64,000 nt of DNA from Candidatus Nitrosopelagicus sp. (GTDB lineage: Archaea; Thermoproteota; Nitrososphaeria; Nitrososphaerales; Nitrosopumilaceae), in contig JAOMCQ010000002.1 of assembly GCA_028345095.1 (NCBI GenBank), positions 1 through 64,000 on the forward strand, given 5' to 3'. Below are positions 51,978-60,840 of the stretch, one piece after another. The translations under genes and the position numbers were made by a program. The stretch's first letter is position 1; each line of letters opens with the position of its first letter. The notes below the pieces were generated by a model, which was not told the DNA's origin, made no database searches, and saw nothing but the letters and a program-made list of their open reading frames with translations.

Positions 51978-53806
51978 ATGAAAATAATAAAAATTTGATA
52001 ATACTTTTTGATTCAAATTTTGATATTTCAAAACTAAAAAAGTTTAATAAAAACTCAATAGTTATTTCGCTTGATTTTGATTCACATAAAATATTATTAA
52101 AAAAAAATATTGAACATATTACATCAGATAGTTTTTTAACAACAGAAAATTATTTTGAGATATGGAAAAAATCATTTTTATTTTCAAAATGGTATGAAAA
52201 TTCAACTCTTGAAGATATTTTACAATATAAAAATATCAATTTAGGAAAATTATTTTATATAGAATTTCATTATCATTTGCTACCAAATTTAAAAAAAGTT
52301 ATTGAATTAGATAACATATGTAAAAAATATAAAAAATATAAAATTATTGCACCATCATCACTTTCATCATTATTAGCACAAATTCATGAGAATATTGATT
52401 ACATGGAAGTTGAAGAAAATTTAGAGGATTTACTATATAATAAAATTGATTTTCAATTAACAAAGTCTCTTAATTTAAGAATATCAAAAGACTCGTATGA
52501 AAAAATTAAAAATCTTTCAGATAAAGTAACTTCAAAATTATTTAATTCAAAAAATAAAATTACAAAAAAACAAATTATGTTAGCTGAATTTGATATAATA
52601 AAATATAAAAAATTATTAGAATTATCATCCAAAAATGATATACAATTTACTTTGTTCAATAGAAGAAGACCATATATTTGGAATAAATCATCATATTCAG
52701 TCATAAAAACATCAGGATGTATCATTTCAGGTGAATATGATAAAGAAATAAAATTAAAAATTAAAAATAATCAAAATAATTTTAAAAAAAATATTGAAAC
52801 AGTTTTTAATAATGAAAAGTTTTTTGGAGAATTTTTTACAATTAGAAATGTTTCATTCTGGAACTTGATTAAACCAATATTTGTGGAATTATCTAAAAGA
52901 AGAATTCTTGATGCAATTCAAGAGATTGAGATAACAGATCATGTATTAAAGAATTCAAAGGTTTCTGCAATTTTGTTATTATCAGAAAATGGTTTTAATG
53001 AACAAATTATTTTACAAATTTCGAAAAAATATGATATTGAAACAATTTTGTTACAACATGGGATGTATTGGGAGACATTAGAATTGAAGGAAGGAAATAC
53101 GTTTCTGGGAGGGGATTTTCCTATTTTATCAGATAAATTTTTGGTATGGGGAAATGAAACGAAAAGATATGTATCAGAATGCGGATTTGGAGAAAAAACA
53201 CATGTTGTGGGGAGTACAATTTACGATTCACTATTTAGTGAATTACAAATAAAAACTCAAGGAGATTATATTTTATTAGCAACATCATCTCCACAACAAA
53301 ATGAAATTTTTGATTTATCAATAAAGAACTTAGAGGGATATGAAAAAATAATTAAAGAAGTTTGTAATATTTCTGTCAAATTAAAAAAGAAATTGATTAT
53401 TAAACTACATCCATTTCAAGAAGAAAGAGATATTCAAAAAATTGTTAGTGGTTTTGGAGAAAATGTAACAGTAGTAAAAGATACAAAGATATCAGAATTA
53501 ATTAAATCCTGTCAAATATTCTTAGTGAATGATTTTTCAACAACAATGTTAGATTCACTTATACTAGAAAAACCAACAATAGTAATTCAAACCAAAAATA
53601 GACATGATGAAGAAAAACCAACAATTTTCAAATCAGATTGTTGTATAGAATGTAATATCAATACACTTGAAAAAAATATCAAGAAAATTCTTTTAAATAA
53701 TTCACAAAATAAAATGATTGAAAATGGACAAGAATTTGTAAAAAAATACCTATCAAATCAAGGAAATTCTACAATAGCTATTTTAGAATTTCTAAAAACA
53801 AATTAA
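51953..53806 (+). CDS. GT-B capsule/teichoic-acid-type glycosyl or glycerophosphotransferase
   Basis: 617 residues, no membrane helix. The second half resembles surface-polysaccharide enzymes of the capsular and CDP-glycerol glycerophosphotransferase kind: LQHGMYWETLE near 362, WGNETKRYVSECGFGEKTHVVG near 395-416, LIIKLHPFQEERDIQ near 460, and VNDFSTTMLDSLILEKPTIV near 520-539. The N-terminal third is Lys/Asn-rich and unrecognised. It overlaps the cupin gene by 25 bases from ATG 51953; ATG 51962 or a TTG at 51974 touching the cupin stop are alternatives. Confidence 0.68.
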   Translation: MEKMEKSLNENNKNLIILFDSNFDISKLKKFNKNSIVISLDFDSHKILLKKNIEHITSDSFLTTENYFEIWKKSFLFSKWYENSTLEDILQYKNINLGKLFYIEFHYHLLPNLKKVIELDNICKKYKKYKIIAPSSLSSLLAQIHENIDYMEVEENLEDLLYNKIDFQLTKSLNLRISKDSYEKIKNLSDKVTSKLFNSKNKITKKQIMLAEFDIIKYKKLLELSSKNDIQFTLFNRRRPYIWNKSSYSVIKTSGCIISGEYDKEIKLKIKNNQNNFKKNIETVFNNEKFFGEFFTIRNVSFWNLIKPIFVELSKRRILDAIQEIEITDHVLKNSKVSAILLLSENGFNEQIILQISKKYDIETILLQHGMYWETLELKEGNTFLGGDFPILSDKFLVWGNETKRYVSECGFGEKTHVVGSTIYDSLFSELQIKTQGDYILLATSSPQQNEIFDLSIKNLEGYEKIIKEVCNISVKLKKKLIIKLHPFQEERDIQKIVSGFGENVTVVKDTKISELIKSCQIFLVNDFSTTMLDSLILEKPTIVIQTKNRHDEEKPTIFKSDCCIECNINTLEKNIKKILLNNSQNKMIENGQEFVKKYLSNQGNSTIAILEFLKTN

Positions 53807-53873
53807 TTTTTGGTTATAATAGCCCCTATTACTGATACGTATGATTTTTTAATCAATCAAAGTTTAGTTTCAT

Positions 53874-55187
53874 ATGCAAATTGGTATTATAGGATTAGGT
53901 TTTGTTGGATTATCTTTTGCATCAGTATTAGGTTCAAAAGGATATCCAGTTATTGGTGTAGACACAAATCCAGAAAAAATTAAAATGATCTCAAATAATA
54001 AAGCCCCATTTTTTGAACCAAAACTTGATTTATTTTTAAAAAATAGCTTATCAAAGTCGCTCATAATATCAACAAATACTAAAGATACATTGAAAAAATC
54101 AGACATAATATTTCTAACAATAGGTACTCCAAAATCTAAAGATGGTTATATTGATTTGAGTATGTTAAAGAAAGCTGCAAAGGATATAGGTAATTCATTA
54201 AAAAATATAACACAAAAACCAATTATCGTAATTAAAAGTACAGTTATTCCAGGCACTACAGATGAAATTCAAAAGATCATTGAAAAAACATCTGGGAAAA
54301 AAAACGGTAATGGTTTTAGCATATTAACAAATCCAGAATTTTTAAGAGAAGGTAGTGCAATTAATGATACACTAAAACCTCATTTAGTGGTAATTGGAGG
54401 TTCAGAAAAAAATTCTATGGAGAAATTAAAAAAATTTTATGAAAAATTGTATGGAAAAAAAATTAAAATAATTTTAACAAATTCACAAACTGCTGAAATG
54501 ATAAAATATGCAAATAATTCATTTCTTGCGACTAAGATTAGTTTTATAAATCAGATATCTTCTCTGTGTCAAAACATTGCTGGAACTAATGTTGATGACA
54601 TTGCTGAAGCCATAGGAATAGATCCACGAATTGGTAGTGCTTTTCTTAAGGCAGGACCAGGGTATGGCGGTTCATGTTTACCAAAAGATCTATCAACAAT
54701 GATAAAATTTTCTTCAAAAATTGGAGCAGAACCAATCCTTTTGGAAGCAGTAGAAAAAATAAATGAAAATCAAATTGAAAAAATATTTCAAATTATAAAC
54801 AAAAGATTAGGTAAACTAAAAAATAAACAAATAGGTATACTAGGTTTATCGTTTAAGGAAGACAGTGATGATATAAGAGAATCAAGATCTATCAAATTAA
54901 TTAAAATTCTTTTAAAAGAAAAATGTAAAATTAAAGTTCATGATCCAAAAGCAATTACTAATACCAAATTAATTTTTAAAAATAAAATAATTTATTCTAA
55001 TTCAATTTCAACAATAATTGATAAAGCAGATTGTATTGTAATAATGACACCATGGAAAGAATATACTAAATTAGTTAGTAATGATTTTAAAAATATGAAA
55101 AAGAAATTAGTTATAGATACAAGAAGAATATTTTCAAAAAAGAAAATGAATATTGAGTATATAGCTTTAGGAATAGGAGATAACTAG
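53874..55187 (+). CDS. UDP-glucose/UDP-ManNAc 6-dehydrogenase family enzyme
   Basis: 437 residues, full length. GIIGLGFVGLSFASVL at 4-19 (NAD), IKSTVIPGTTDEI near 122-134, TNPEFLREGSA near 151-161, and GPGYGGSCLPKDLSTM near 262-277 with the catalytic Cys; the C-terminal domain ends in DTRRIF. The GYGGSCLPKD form matches UDP-glucose dehydrogenase more than the GGHC form of ManNAc dehydrogenases. Makes a uronic acid nucleotide sugar. Compare the short homologue at 16164-16919, which lacks the third domain. Leads a series with the GH57-like and epimerase genes. Confidence 0.92.
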   Translation: MQIGIIGLGFVGLSFASVLGSKGYPVIGVDTNPEKIKMISNNKAPFFEPKLDLFLKNSLSKSLIISTNTKDTLKKSDIIFLTIGTPKSKDGYIDLSMLKKAAKDIGNSLKNITQKPIIVIKSTVIPGTTDEIQKIIEKTSGKKNGNGFSILTNPEFLREGSAINDTLKPHLVVIGGSEKNSMEKLKKFYEKLYGKKIKIILTNSQTAEMIKYANNSFLATKISFINQISSLCQNIAGTNVDDIAEAIGIDPRIGSAFLKAGPGYGGSCLPKDLSTMIKFSSKIGAEPILLEAVEKINENQIEKIFQIINKRLGKLKNKQIGILGLSFKEDSDDIRESRSIKLIKILLKEKCKIKVHDPKAITNTKLIFKNKIIYSNSISTIIDKADCIVIMTPWKEYTKLVSNDFKNMKKKLVIDTRRIFSKKKMNIEYIALGIGDN

Positions 55188-55235
55188 ATTGTTTAGTCTA
55201 AATTTTGAATTTTTAATAAAGAAACAGGAATAAAA

Positions 55236-57503
55236 TTGGAAAAGTTATCACTATATTCAGTTTTTCATGGAAATTTAAATTATTCTTCCATACCAAGAGA
55301 ATCATATCATGATATAATTGATTTGTGCTATTGGCCTATTTTAAATGCAACAAAAAATTTTGGATTAAGAACAGGAATCGAATTTTCTATCAATACACTT
55401 TCAATAATAAATAAAATTGATCCCTTATTTATTGAAGAATTTAAAAAATTAATCAAAGAAAAAAAATGTGAATTTATTTTTTCTGGTAAAGAACAGATAG
55501 TTTCACCTTTAGTACCTGAAGAAATAAACAAAAAAAATTTTGGATATAAATCTGGACAAGAATTTAAAAAAATTAGTAAGGGAAATATTGCTTATGTACA
55601 TGAACAAGTTTTTAGTAACGGTCTAATACCATTGTATCTTAATTCAGGTTTCAAAAATATAATGATAATTTATGAAACAGCCATGCAGAAAAATGATATA
55701 TCTAGAGTAAATTTTTCTCCATCAAAAATTAAAATTAAAAATGATCAAATTAATGTTATATGGAATAGTCGTTATGCGTATCAAACATTTCAAAAATACA
55801 TACACGGAAAAATTTCCAAAAAAGATTATGTAAGATTTGTATTAAATAAAAAACATTCAAAAAATTATTGTTTCCCATTTTATGGTTCAGATATGGAAAT
55901 TTTTGGTAATGATAATCCAGTTTTAGGATTAACTGGAAAAGGTAATGAAGTGATGAAATTTTATGAAATTATAAAAGAGTTTAGAGATATTGATGAAATA
56001 GAATTTCTACTTCCTTCTGAAATATTAAAAAAATTTTCACCAAAAAATAAAATTATAACATGCACAGGTAAAAATCCAATATTAGGTAAAAAGGAAGAAT
56101 CGATTGTGACCAGATGGGCCACATGTGGACGCGATAATAGCAAAAGTAATTCACTTTGTTATCAGGCATTTAAAAAAATTAATGTTCTAAGCAATTTAGA
56201 AAATAAAAATTCTACATTTGATGATGAGAGTGTAGTGAGATTAATCGATTGTTGGGGTAGTGATTATAGAACACACACTGAAGAGGGAAAATTTGAATTA
56301 TTCAATAAAAATATCAATTCGTTAAATCAAGATTTAGATAAAAAAATCCTGAAAATTAGGAAGAAAAAGATTCATGCCGTAAACTCAGATATTGTAATTT
56401 ATAATCATAGTAGGAATGATTGGAATAACATACCTATTGAAATTAAATTACATTTTAAACCTAGATTTATGAAAAAAGGATTTGATGTTTATCATAAAAA
56501 TAAAAAAATTAAATCACAATTAGAAAATATTAAATTTTTTAGAGATGGATACATCAAAAGCACTACTTTAATTTTAACACCAAAAATTCTAAAAAAGTCT
56601 AAAATTAATATTAAATTAATTAAAAATAATATTTCCTCTCTTACAAAAAAGAATGAAAAAAATATTACAAAAACAAGTAATGTGAAAATTTCTTTATCAA
56701 ACAAAGGTGGTATCATAAATTATTTATCATTTCCAAATATTAGCAAAAAACCTATAATTGATATTAAAAGAATTTCCAAAGATAAAAAAATTAATTTTAA
56801 TAATTTGTTACCAAATCAGATCTTTATTTCTGATAAGAAAGGTAAAAAATTTAGTGATTTACAAGAAACAAATGTAATTTTAGAAAATTATCCTATAAGA
56901 AAAAAATTATCTTGTAATACAAAGTTACCATTTATGAATATTAAAAAAGATGTTTATGTTTATGAAGATATAGCAAGAGTAGATATAAAATACATATTCA
57001 ATTTCAAAGAGTTTAGACCATCAATATTTAGAATGAATTTAATTAATTTAGATCCAAAAAAGTTTAATAAAAAATCATTTAACTATTCAACACATAATGG
57101 TGGAATGTTAGAAAGTTTTTCCTTAAATGATGTAATTTCACATGACAAACCAACAAATAAAAAAATTAGTAGTTCAGGTTGCATAGGTACAACAAACTGT
57201 ATAGTTGATGTTGGAGACAAAAATTATGGAATAACAATTTTTACAGATAAATCAACAACATATTCAGCATGTATGATTAATTCCAACTCTTCATCAAATA
57301 TTCCTACAAGAATTATTAACAGCATATGTGAGTCAGATGATACAACTATGATGCAATGGAAAGGAAGAAAAGAGATCTCATTTTCTATTTTTGGTAGAAA
57401 AAAGAATGAGAAATCCATAGAGAATATATGTGAAAATATGTTTTATGGACTGATTTTTGCGTCCAATAATTCTAATATCATGGTGAATGATGAAAAATTA
57501 TGA
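55236..57503 (+). CDS. GH57-like glycoside hydrolase/transferase
   Basis: 755 residues. The N-terminal part has the ordered GH57 motifs: FHGNLNYSSIP at 10-20, EFIFSGKEQIVSPLVP at 79-94, VHEQVFSNGLIP at 121-132 (Glu123 as nucleophile) and FPFYGSDMEIFG at 213-224 (Asp219). The rest (about 330-755) is a beta-rich region like the C-terminal domains of GH57 and GH38 enzymes. No signal peptide is visible. Acts on alpha-glucan-like or other glycans, with hydrolysis or transfer both possible. The start is TTG at 55236. The next gene starts in its stop codon (ATGA). Confidence 0.72.
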   Translation: MEKLSLYSVFHGNLNYSSIPRESYHDIIDLCYWPILNATKNFGLRTGIEFSINTLSIINKIDPLFIEEFKKLIKEKKCEFIFSGKEQIVSPLVPEEINKKNFGYKSGQEFKKISKGNIAYVHEQVFSNGLIPLYLNSGFKNIMIIYETAMQKNDISRVNFSPSKIKIKNDQINVIWNSRYAYQTFQKYIHGKISKKDYVRFVLNKKHSKNYCFPFYGSDMEIFGNDNPVLGLTGKGNEVMKFYEIIKEFRDIDEIEFLLPSEILKKFSPKNKIITCTGKNPILGKKEESIVTRWATCGRDNSKSNSLCYQAFKKINVLSNLENKNSTFDDESVVRLIDCWGSDYRTHTEEGKFELFNKNINSLNQDLDKKILKIRKKKIHAVNSDIVIYNHSRNDWNNIPIEIKLHFKPRFMKKGFDVYHKNKKIKSQLENIKFFRDGYIKSTTLILTPKILKKSKINIKLIKNNISSLTKKNEKNITKTSNVKISLSNKGGIINYLSFPNISKKPIIDIKRISKDKKINFNNLLPNQIFISDKKGKKFSDLQETNVILENYPIRKKLSCNTKLPFMNIKKDVYVYEDIARVDIKYIFNFKEFRPSIFRMNLINLDPKKFNKKSFNYSTHNGGMLESFSLNDVISHDKPTNKKISSSGCIGTTNCIVDVGDKNYGITIFTDKSTTYSACMINSNSSSNIPTRIINSICESDDTTMMQWKGRKEISFSIFGRKKNEKSIENICENMFYGLIFASNNSNIMVNDEKL

Positions 57504-58459
57504 AAACAGCAATAGTTACAGGTGTAGCAGGTTTCATTGGATCCTCGTTAGCTGAACGATTATTAAAAAATAAATTCAAAGTAGTAGGAATAGATAATTT
57601 TACAAAATACTACCCAAAAAAAATTAAATTAAATAACATTAAATCATTTAGAAAAAATGAAAATTTTTCTTTACTTACAAAGGATATTTTGAATTCAGAT
57701 TTAAGAGGAGTTTTTAACAAAGCAGATTTTCTTTTTCATTTAGCTGCACAACCAGGGGTACGTGCAAGTTGGGGAAAAGATTTTGTAAATTACTCAAAAA
57801 ATAACATTCATGCTACACAAAAATTATTAGAGTATGCCAAAAATACAAAAAGCCTAAAAAAAATTATTTTGGCATCTTCTTCATCAGTATATGGTATTCA
57901 AGATGGAAAGATGAATGAATCTAAAACTAATACAGAACCAGTTTCACCATATGGGGTTAGTAAACTTGCAGTAGAACATTTGGCAAAAGCATATGTAAAA
58001 AATTTTAATTTACCAATAGTTATGTTACGATATTTTACTGTTTATGGTCCCAGACAAAGACCAGATATGGCATTTATGAAGTTCATAATGAAATCACTAC
58101 GTAAAAAACCAATAACAGTCTATGGTAATGGTAATCAAAAAAGGAGTTTTACATATATTGATGATATTATTGATGCAACAATTTCTTCCATAAATGTTTC
58201 GAAGAATGGAGAGATCATAAATGTCGGTGGAGGTAAAATAAATTCAATTAAAAAAAATATAGAGATTCTGAGTAATCTGTTAGAATATGAAATAAAAATT
58301 ATACATGAAGATTTTCCTAATGGAGATGTCAATCGTACAGAAGCAGATACTACAAAAGCTAAAAAATTAATTGGATTTAAACCAAAAATTTCAATAAAAG
58401 ATGGATTAGAATTTCAATATGAATTCGTAAAGAAAAATAAGGGATTATATAATTTTTGA
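57500..58459 (+). CDS. UDP-glucuronate 4-epimerase-like NAD epimerase
   Basis: 319 residues. VTGVAGFIGSSLAERLL at 7-23, GIDNFTKYYPKKIK near 31-44, HLAAQPGVRASW near 80-91 and SSSSVYG near 124, with SPYGVSKLAVE near 146-156 (Tyr/Lys). The IDNF..YY and QPGVR motifs are those of UDP-glucuronate 4-epimerases. Located downstream of a UDP-sugar dehydrogenase, it would make UDP-galacturonate. ATG at 57500, overlapping the preceding stop. Its stop holds the start of the next gene (TTGA). Confidence 0.88.
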   Translation: MKTAIVTGVAGFIGSSLAERLLKNKFKVVGIDNFTKYYPKKIKLNNIKSFRKNENFSLLTKDILNSDLRGVFNKADFLFHLAAQPGVRASWGKDFVNYSKNNIHATQKLLEYAKNTKSLKKIILASSSSVYGIQDGKMNESKTNTEPVSPYGVSKLAVEHLAKAYVKNFNLPIVMLRYFTVYGPRQRPDMAFMKFIMKSLRKKPITVYGNGNQKRSFTYIDDIIDATISSINVSKNGEIINVGGGKINSIKKNIEILSNLLEYEIKIIHEDFPNGDVNRTEADTTKAKKLIGFKPKISIKDGLEFQYEFVKKNKGLYNF

Positions 58460-60834
58460 ATCATAAAATTAATAATAAAATTATTATTTCTATATTCATA
58501 TCATCATTATTATTATTCGTTCCAAATCTTGCTTATGCAGAAAATGTCCCAGATTGGGTAAAAAATACTGCTGGATGGTGGGCAACTGATGCCATATCTG
58601 AAACTGAGTTTGTTAATGCGATTGAATTTTTGATTAAAGATGGAATAATCTCTGTAAAATCAAATTATGCACAAGAACATATTGCAAATCTTTGGATAAA
58701 TGAAAAAATTGATGATGAGGAATTTTTTACAATGTTAAAAAATTCAAAACAAACAAAATATCTTATTAGTTCAGAGAAATCAGAGATTCCAGACTGGCTC
58801 TTAAATAATGCAGGATGGGTTTCTGCACGAATTCTTACAAATTCAGATTTTTTAAATTTTGATACTGAATATGTAAATGATACAGTATCAAAATGTGACA
58901 ATTGTATTGAGAATTTGAACAGTCATGGCTTTAGAGGAAATGAAATTTTAGAAAAAAAACATCAAAACACATATAGAATATTTGCTGTAGGAGGTTCTAC
59001 AACATATGGGACAGGAATAAATGACAATGAAACGTGGCCCGCATACCTACAAAATAAATTCGATGAATTGAATATTGGTAAGAATGTAGAGGTAATTAAT
59101 GCAGGAATTCAAGGAGCTAATTCAAATGTAGAAAAGAAAATGATAGAAAATAAAATTGTAAGATTTGATCCAGATTTAATTTTAATGTATGATGGAGTGA
59201 ACGATAGTAGGATTATTGATGGACAGAATGTTTTAGAGACAATTAATAATTGGAAAGAGGTTTGTGATTTAGGAAATGAAAATGGATTTGATGTTATTAT
59301 TGCAGTTCAACCAACAGCAAATATATCACAAAGAGTTCCTAGTGATCAGGAATTTATAAATTTTTTAACTTATACAAATGAAAATTTGCAAAAATTGGGT
59401 ACATTAGAAACTTTTGAAAAAATAGATGAATACCCAGATCATTTTGCAAAATTAAATCAATGTACAAATGTTGTAGATTTACGAGGAATTTTTGATTATA
59501 TACCAGCAGCACTTTTCATGGATACAACACACCCAAAGGGATTAGGAAATGAAATAATTTCAGAACATATGTTTAATCAAATTATAGAATTTAGTTCAGG
59601 ACAAGAGTTTTCATCAATTGTAATACAACCAATTGATTATAAGAAATATCCAGAATCATTAGAGACCAAAATTTATGCGGTAAATGCTGATTTATCAAAT
59701 AGATCAATGAAGAATTTAGATTTGAAAGGTGCAATATTCTTTGGAACAAATCTTGAAGGTGCTGATTTGGAAGGTGCTGATTTGGAAGGTGCTGATTTAA
59801 GAAATGCTAACCTTAAAGATGCTAAAATAAAAAACACCAATTTGAAAAATGTTAAATTTTTTGATGTGAATTTTGAAAATCAGGATTTAACAAATGATTC
59901 AATATCAAAATTAAATTATAGATTTGTGGATATTTCTAACGCAATGATTTCAGATTTAGATATATCTGAATTGGATTTTTCATTTGCTAATCTTTCTAAT
60001 CAAGATTTATCAAATAAAAATATAGAAAATACTTTATTTGATGGAACTAATCTCACAAATACAAAATTTTCAATTAATGGGTTAAATAAAAAAGAATTTA
60101 ATAATACTGTATTCAATGAAGTAGATTTTTCAAAACTCACTGTAGAATCATCACAATTCAATAGTGTTAAAATTAAAAACAGTAATTTTGAAAGTAGTAA
60201 TTTGTATAAAGTTACATTTAATGATGTAGATTTCACTAAAATTAAAAATAAAAGTTTGAAAAATGCAATAATTGAAGGAACAGCATTTACACATTCAAAT
60301 TTACATGAAATTGAATTTCCAAAAGAGTTAGAGTATAATAATTTTTTTAAGTCTGATTTAGCAGGTGTGGATTTTTCAAATAGTAGAGTGGATGGAACTG
60401 TTTTTATTGAAACAATATTGCATGATGCTAACTTTAAAAATGCTGATATTTCAGGTCAAGTAATACAAGGTGTTTATGAAGACAGTTTGTGGCTTTTTGA
60501 TTTATCTCATTTAGAATTACAAGAAGAATTAATGTCTGAATTAGAAACTTTCATTTTACATATACAAGATATGGAGCAAAATGGAAATGATGTACATATT
60601 TCATTTATTGTTTATAATAATTTTATTGATGCAAAGTTAAAAAATGCTGATTTCCAGAATGCTTCTTTGTGGTATACTAATTTTGCAAATGCAGATTTGA
60701 GAAATGCCAATTTTAGTGGTGCAGATATGAGAGAAGTTTATCTTATTAGTGCTAATTTGGAAGGTGCTAATTTGGAAGGTGCTAATTTGGAAGGTGCTAA
60801 TTTGAATTGTATTAATCATGAAATATGTAATTAA
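58456..60834 (+). CDS. Exported SGNH hydrolase fused to a pentapeptide-repeat domain
   Basis: 792 residues. Signal peptide about 1-28 (LAYA then EN). Two copies of the thaumarchaeal exported-protein module follow, VPDWVKNTAGWW at 31-42 and a degenerate IPDWLLNNAGWV at 111-122. Next an SGNH hydrolase: GGSTTYG (Ser181), NAGIQGANS, YDGVND (Asn249), and DTTHP (Asp356, His359). From about 395 to the end are pentapeptide repeats (A[D/N]L-x-x), forming a right-handed beta-helix. Probably an outside esterase or acyltransferase held to the cell surface. TTG start at 58456 overlaps the previous stop. Confidence 0.85.
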   Translation: MNHKINNKIIISIFISSLLLFVPNLAYAENVPDWVKNTAGWWATDAISETEFVNAIEFLIKDGIISVKSNYAQEHIANLWINEKIDDEEFFTMLKNSKQTKYLISSEKSEIPDWLLNNAGWVSARILTNSDFLNFDTEYVNDTVSKCDNCIENLNSHGFRGNEILEKKHQNTYRIFAVGGSTTYGTGINDNETWPAYLQNKFDELNIGKNVEVINAGIQGANSNVEKKMIENKIVRFDPDLILMYDGVNDSRIIDGQNVLETINNWKEVCDLGNENGFDVIIAVQPTANISQRVPSDQEFINFLTYTNENLQKLGTLETFEKIDEYPDHFAKLNQCTNVVDLRGIFDYIPAALFMDTTHPKGLGNEIISEHMFNQIIEFSSGQEFSSIVIQPIDYKKYPESLETKIYAVNADLSNRSMKNLDLKGAIFFGTNLEGADLEGADLEGADLRNANLKDAKIKNTNLKNVKFFDVNFENQDLTNDSISKLNYRFVDISNAMISDLDISELDFSFANLSNQDLSNKNIENTLFDGTNLTNTKFSINGLNKKEFNNTVFNEVDFSKLTVESSQFNSVKIKNSNFESSNLYKVTFNDVDFTKIKNKSLKNAIIEGTAFTHSNLHEIEFPKELEYNNFFKSDLAGVDFSNSRVDGTVFIETILHDANFKNADISGQVIQGVYEDSLWLFDLSHLELQEELMSELETFILHIQDMEQNGNDVHISFIVYNNFIDAKLKNADFQNASLWYTNFANADLRNANFSGADMREVYLISANLEGANLEGANLEGANLNCINHEICN
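59752..59796 (+). repeat. Tandem 15-base repeat inside the pentapeptide domain (first block)
   Basis: Three units of TTGGAAGGTGCTGAT, the first with one change, encode successive LEGAD pentapeptides. Near-identity at DNA level, including wobble bases, points to recent duplication by slippage. Confidence 0.85.
60757..60801 (+). repeat. Tandem 15-base repeat inside the pentapeptide domain (second block)
   Basis: Three exact units of TTGGAAGGTGCTAAT encode LEGAN pentapeptides at the C-terminus of the same protein. The unit differs from the first block by one base. Confidence 0.88.
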
Positions 60835-60840
60835 TATGAA

